In this document: positions 5,676-6,381 of the stretch, in pieces
How the letters are laid out: each line of letters begins with the position of its first letter
Numbering within the stretch: position 1 is the first letter of the stretch
NCBI GenBank assembly: GCA_003448835.1
Contig: DLXM01000049.1
Coordinates: 1-6,381 of the forward strand
Direction: 5' to 3'
DNA: 6,381 nucleotides
Source of the DNA: Bacteroidota bacterium
GTDB lineage: Bacteria > Bacteroidota > Rhodothermia > Balneolales > HLUCCA01
Notes under the pieces: generated by a model
Seen by the model: the letters and a program-made list of their open reading frames with translations, nothing else
Databases searched by the model: none
Told to the model about the DNA's origin: nothing
Position numbers and translations under genes: made by a program

Positions 5676-6381
5676 CTATCTCCCTTCGACCGTGCCGGAG
5701 ACGAATTCAATTACCGGCTGAGGATGTTCGGATTTCGGGAATGAAAATGCCAGGCCAAGAAGATCGCATGCCGCAGGATCATCCGGATTATCAAAAAGGG
5801 GGATGCGGTTTCCATCAGGAAGTGCATCATACCCGGAATACCGGCTTATCGGGTAGAGAAGCAGCAGACCCTCTTCCTTTGGCCGTTGTGCCCGCGTTGC
5901 TTTACGGCTTTTCACTCCGGCTTTTATTGCTTCATCCATCCGATCCCGCTGATCTTTTGAAAACCCGGTGGCTTCATCACGGGAATCACTGATGACACCA
6001 AGGCGATCGGTATTTTTTATACGGGAACGGCTTATCTGCCAGATTGTCTTTCCTTTTATCCCCCACGTGGCTTTCCCGAGTTTCTCATCCGGGGTATTTC
6101 TACCCCGAATCGCAACAGTCCAGTGTTTTAATTCACTGTGCCCCAGCTGCTTTTCGATATACGCGGCTATGAGGGACGGAGAAAATTCCACGGGTTCACC
6201 AAGGATCTGATATTTCCTGATAAAGGAGAGAACTTTTTCTGCGCTGACACCGGACCAGACCGGTCCCTTGTCGTCATCGAGATTTGGCCTACCAAGGTCT
6301 GATAGAAAATCCTTAAGAGTTTTGAGATTCGCATCTTCCTGCTTTTTGAGAAGATCCGGCTGGCTCAATGGGAATTTTACG
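5676..6381 (-). CDS. Z1-domain-type protein, C-terminal part (5' end outside window)
   Basis: The frame stays open to the right edge of the window, giving 234 visible residues; the apparent TTG start at 6368 has no ribosome binding site and sits in continuous coding sequence, so I treat it as an internal Leu. I recognise the tail of Z1-domain proteins, which are associated with a superfamily II helicase-like ATPase module in restriction-type clusters. Visible landmarks (numbering from the edge) are a helical region with IEKQLGHSELKHWTVAI (about 75-90), a basic low-complexity stretch, LLLLYPIS (about 172-179) and LLGLAFSFPKS (about 207-217) followed by VIEFVSGTV, the usual terminal strand. The helicase-like motifs must lie to the right. 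It is the first visible gene of the minus-strand unit and abuts the DUF4420 gene by 5 nt. Role, inferred: DNA-translocating or remodelling partner for the nuclease. The Z1 call rests on motif memory, without an alignment. Confidence 0.72.
   Translation of the reverse strand, partial: VKFPLSQPDLLKKQEDANLKTLKDFLSDLGRPNLDDDKGPVWSGVSAEKVLSFIRKYQILGEPVEFSPSLIAAYIEKQLGHSELKHWTVAIRGRNTPDEKLGKATWGIKGKTIWQISRSRIKNTDRLGVISDSRDEATGFSKDQRDRMDEAIKAGVKSRKATRAQRPKEEGLLLLYPISRYSGYDALPDGNRIPLFDNPDDPAACDLLGLAFSFPKSEHPQPVIEFVSGTVEGR
5680..5684 (-). promoter_or_regulatory. Shine-Dalgarno GGGAG for the DUF4420 gene
   Basis: On the minus strand, GGGAG lies within the last codons of the upstream gene (GAA GGG AGA TAG) and 9 nt before the ATG at 5670. 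It fixes this start and suggests that ribosomes ending the upstream gene reinitiate here. Confidence 0.65.

Noticed and set aside
5597..5992. 131-codon plus-strand frame opposite DUF4420 and Z1
   Set aside because: It is antisense to two well-supported genes in a GC-richer region where long shadow frames are expected, and its translation shows no recognisable motif.
5676..6368. TTG at 6368 as the start of a complete 230-aa protein
   Set aside because: No Shine-Dalgarno precedes it, the frame stays open to the window edge, and the protein resembles only the tail of a longer family.

Overview
The window is part of a DNA modification and conflict (defence) island, probably from a euryarchaeon; the methanogen order Methanomicrobiales is my best guess, at moderate confidence. 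The archaeal reading rests on three things: AT-rich TATA-like boxes with a purine-rich BRE-like flank and no convincing -35 partner, a bare T-run arrangement at the convergent gene ends at 4679-4698, and a mix of Shine-Dalgarno and weak-leader starts. A bacterial host cannot be excluded. No rRNA, tRNA, CRISPR array, transposase or origin is visible.

Layout from left to right. (1) Bases 2-916, + strand: the C-terminal part of a C5-cytosine DNA methyltransferase, truncated by the window edge. (2) Bases 922-1329, - strand: a Vsr-type very-short-patch mismatch endonuclease, tail to tail with the methyltransferase and 5 bp from it. (3) Bases 1330-1458: a divergent promoter region with two dyads and a TATA/BRE-like element. 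(4) Bases 1459-4679, + strand: a two-gene operon with an ATGA overlap. It encodes a 688-aa protein with two GHKL ATPase folds (an Hsp90/MutL/MORC-like one at the N-terminus and a histidine-kinase one at the C-terminus), then a 385-aa receiver-domain protein whose C-terminal domain I do not recognise. (5) Bases 4679-4698: a perfect T7/A7 inverted repeat serving as a two-sided terminator. (6) Bases 4711-6381, - strand: a PD-(D/E)XK nuclease-fold protein of the DUF4420 type, preceded by the C-terminal third or so of what looks like a Z1-domain protein that runs off the right edge.

How the parts may fit. A cytosine methyltransferase, Vsr, a Z1 protein and a DUF4420 nuclease form a known type of restriction-like cluster, described with MutL/MORC-like GHKL ATPases by Iyer, Abhiman and Aravind (2008). 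The methyltransferase marks self DNA, Vsr repairs T:G mismatches left by 5-methylcytosine deamination, and the Z1 and DUF4420 proteins are the likely DNA-attacking arm. The unusual part is the AT-rich kinase/receiver pair between the modification and nuclease halves. Its receiver keeps all its phosphorylation residues but is joined to a domain with no visible DNA-binding motif. I infer a phosphorelay-like sensor and effector module, possibly a defence system in its own right (analogous in logic to Detocs) or a controller of the surrounding cluster. This pair is the best candidate for a poorly described system in the window.
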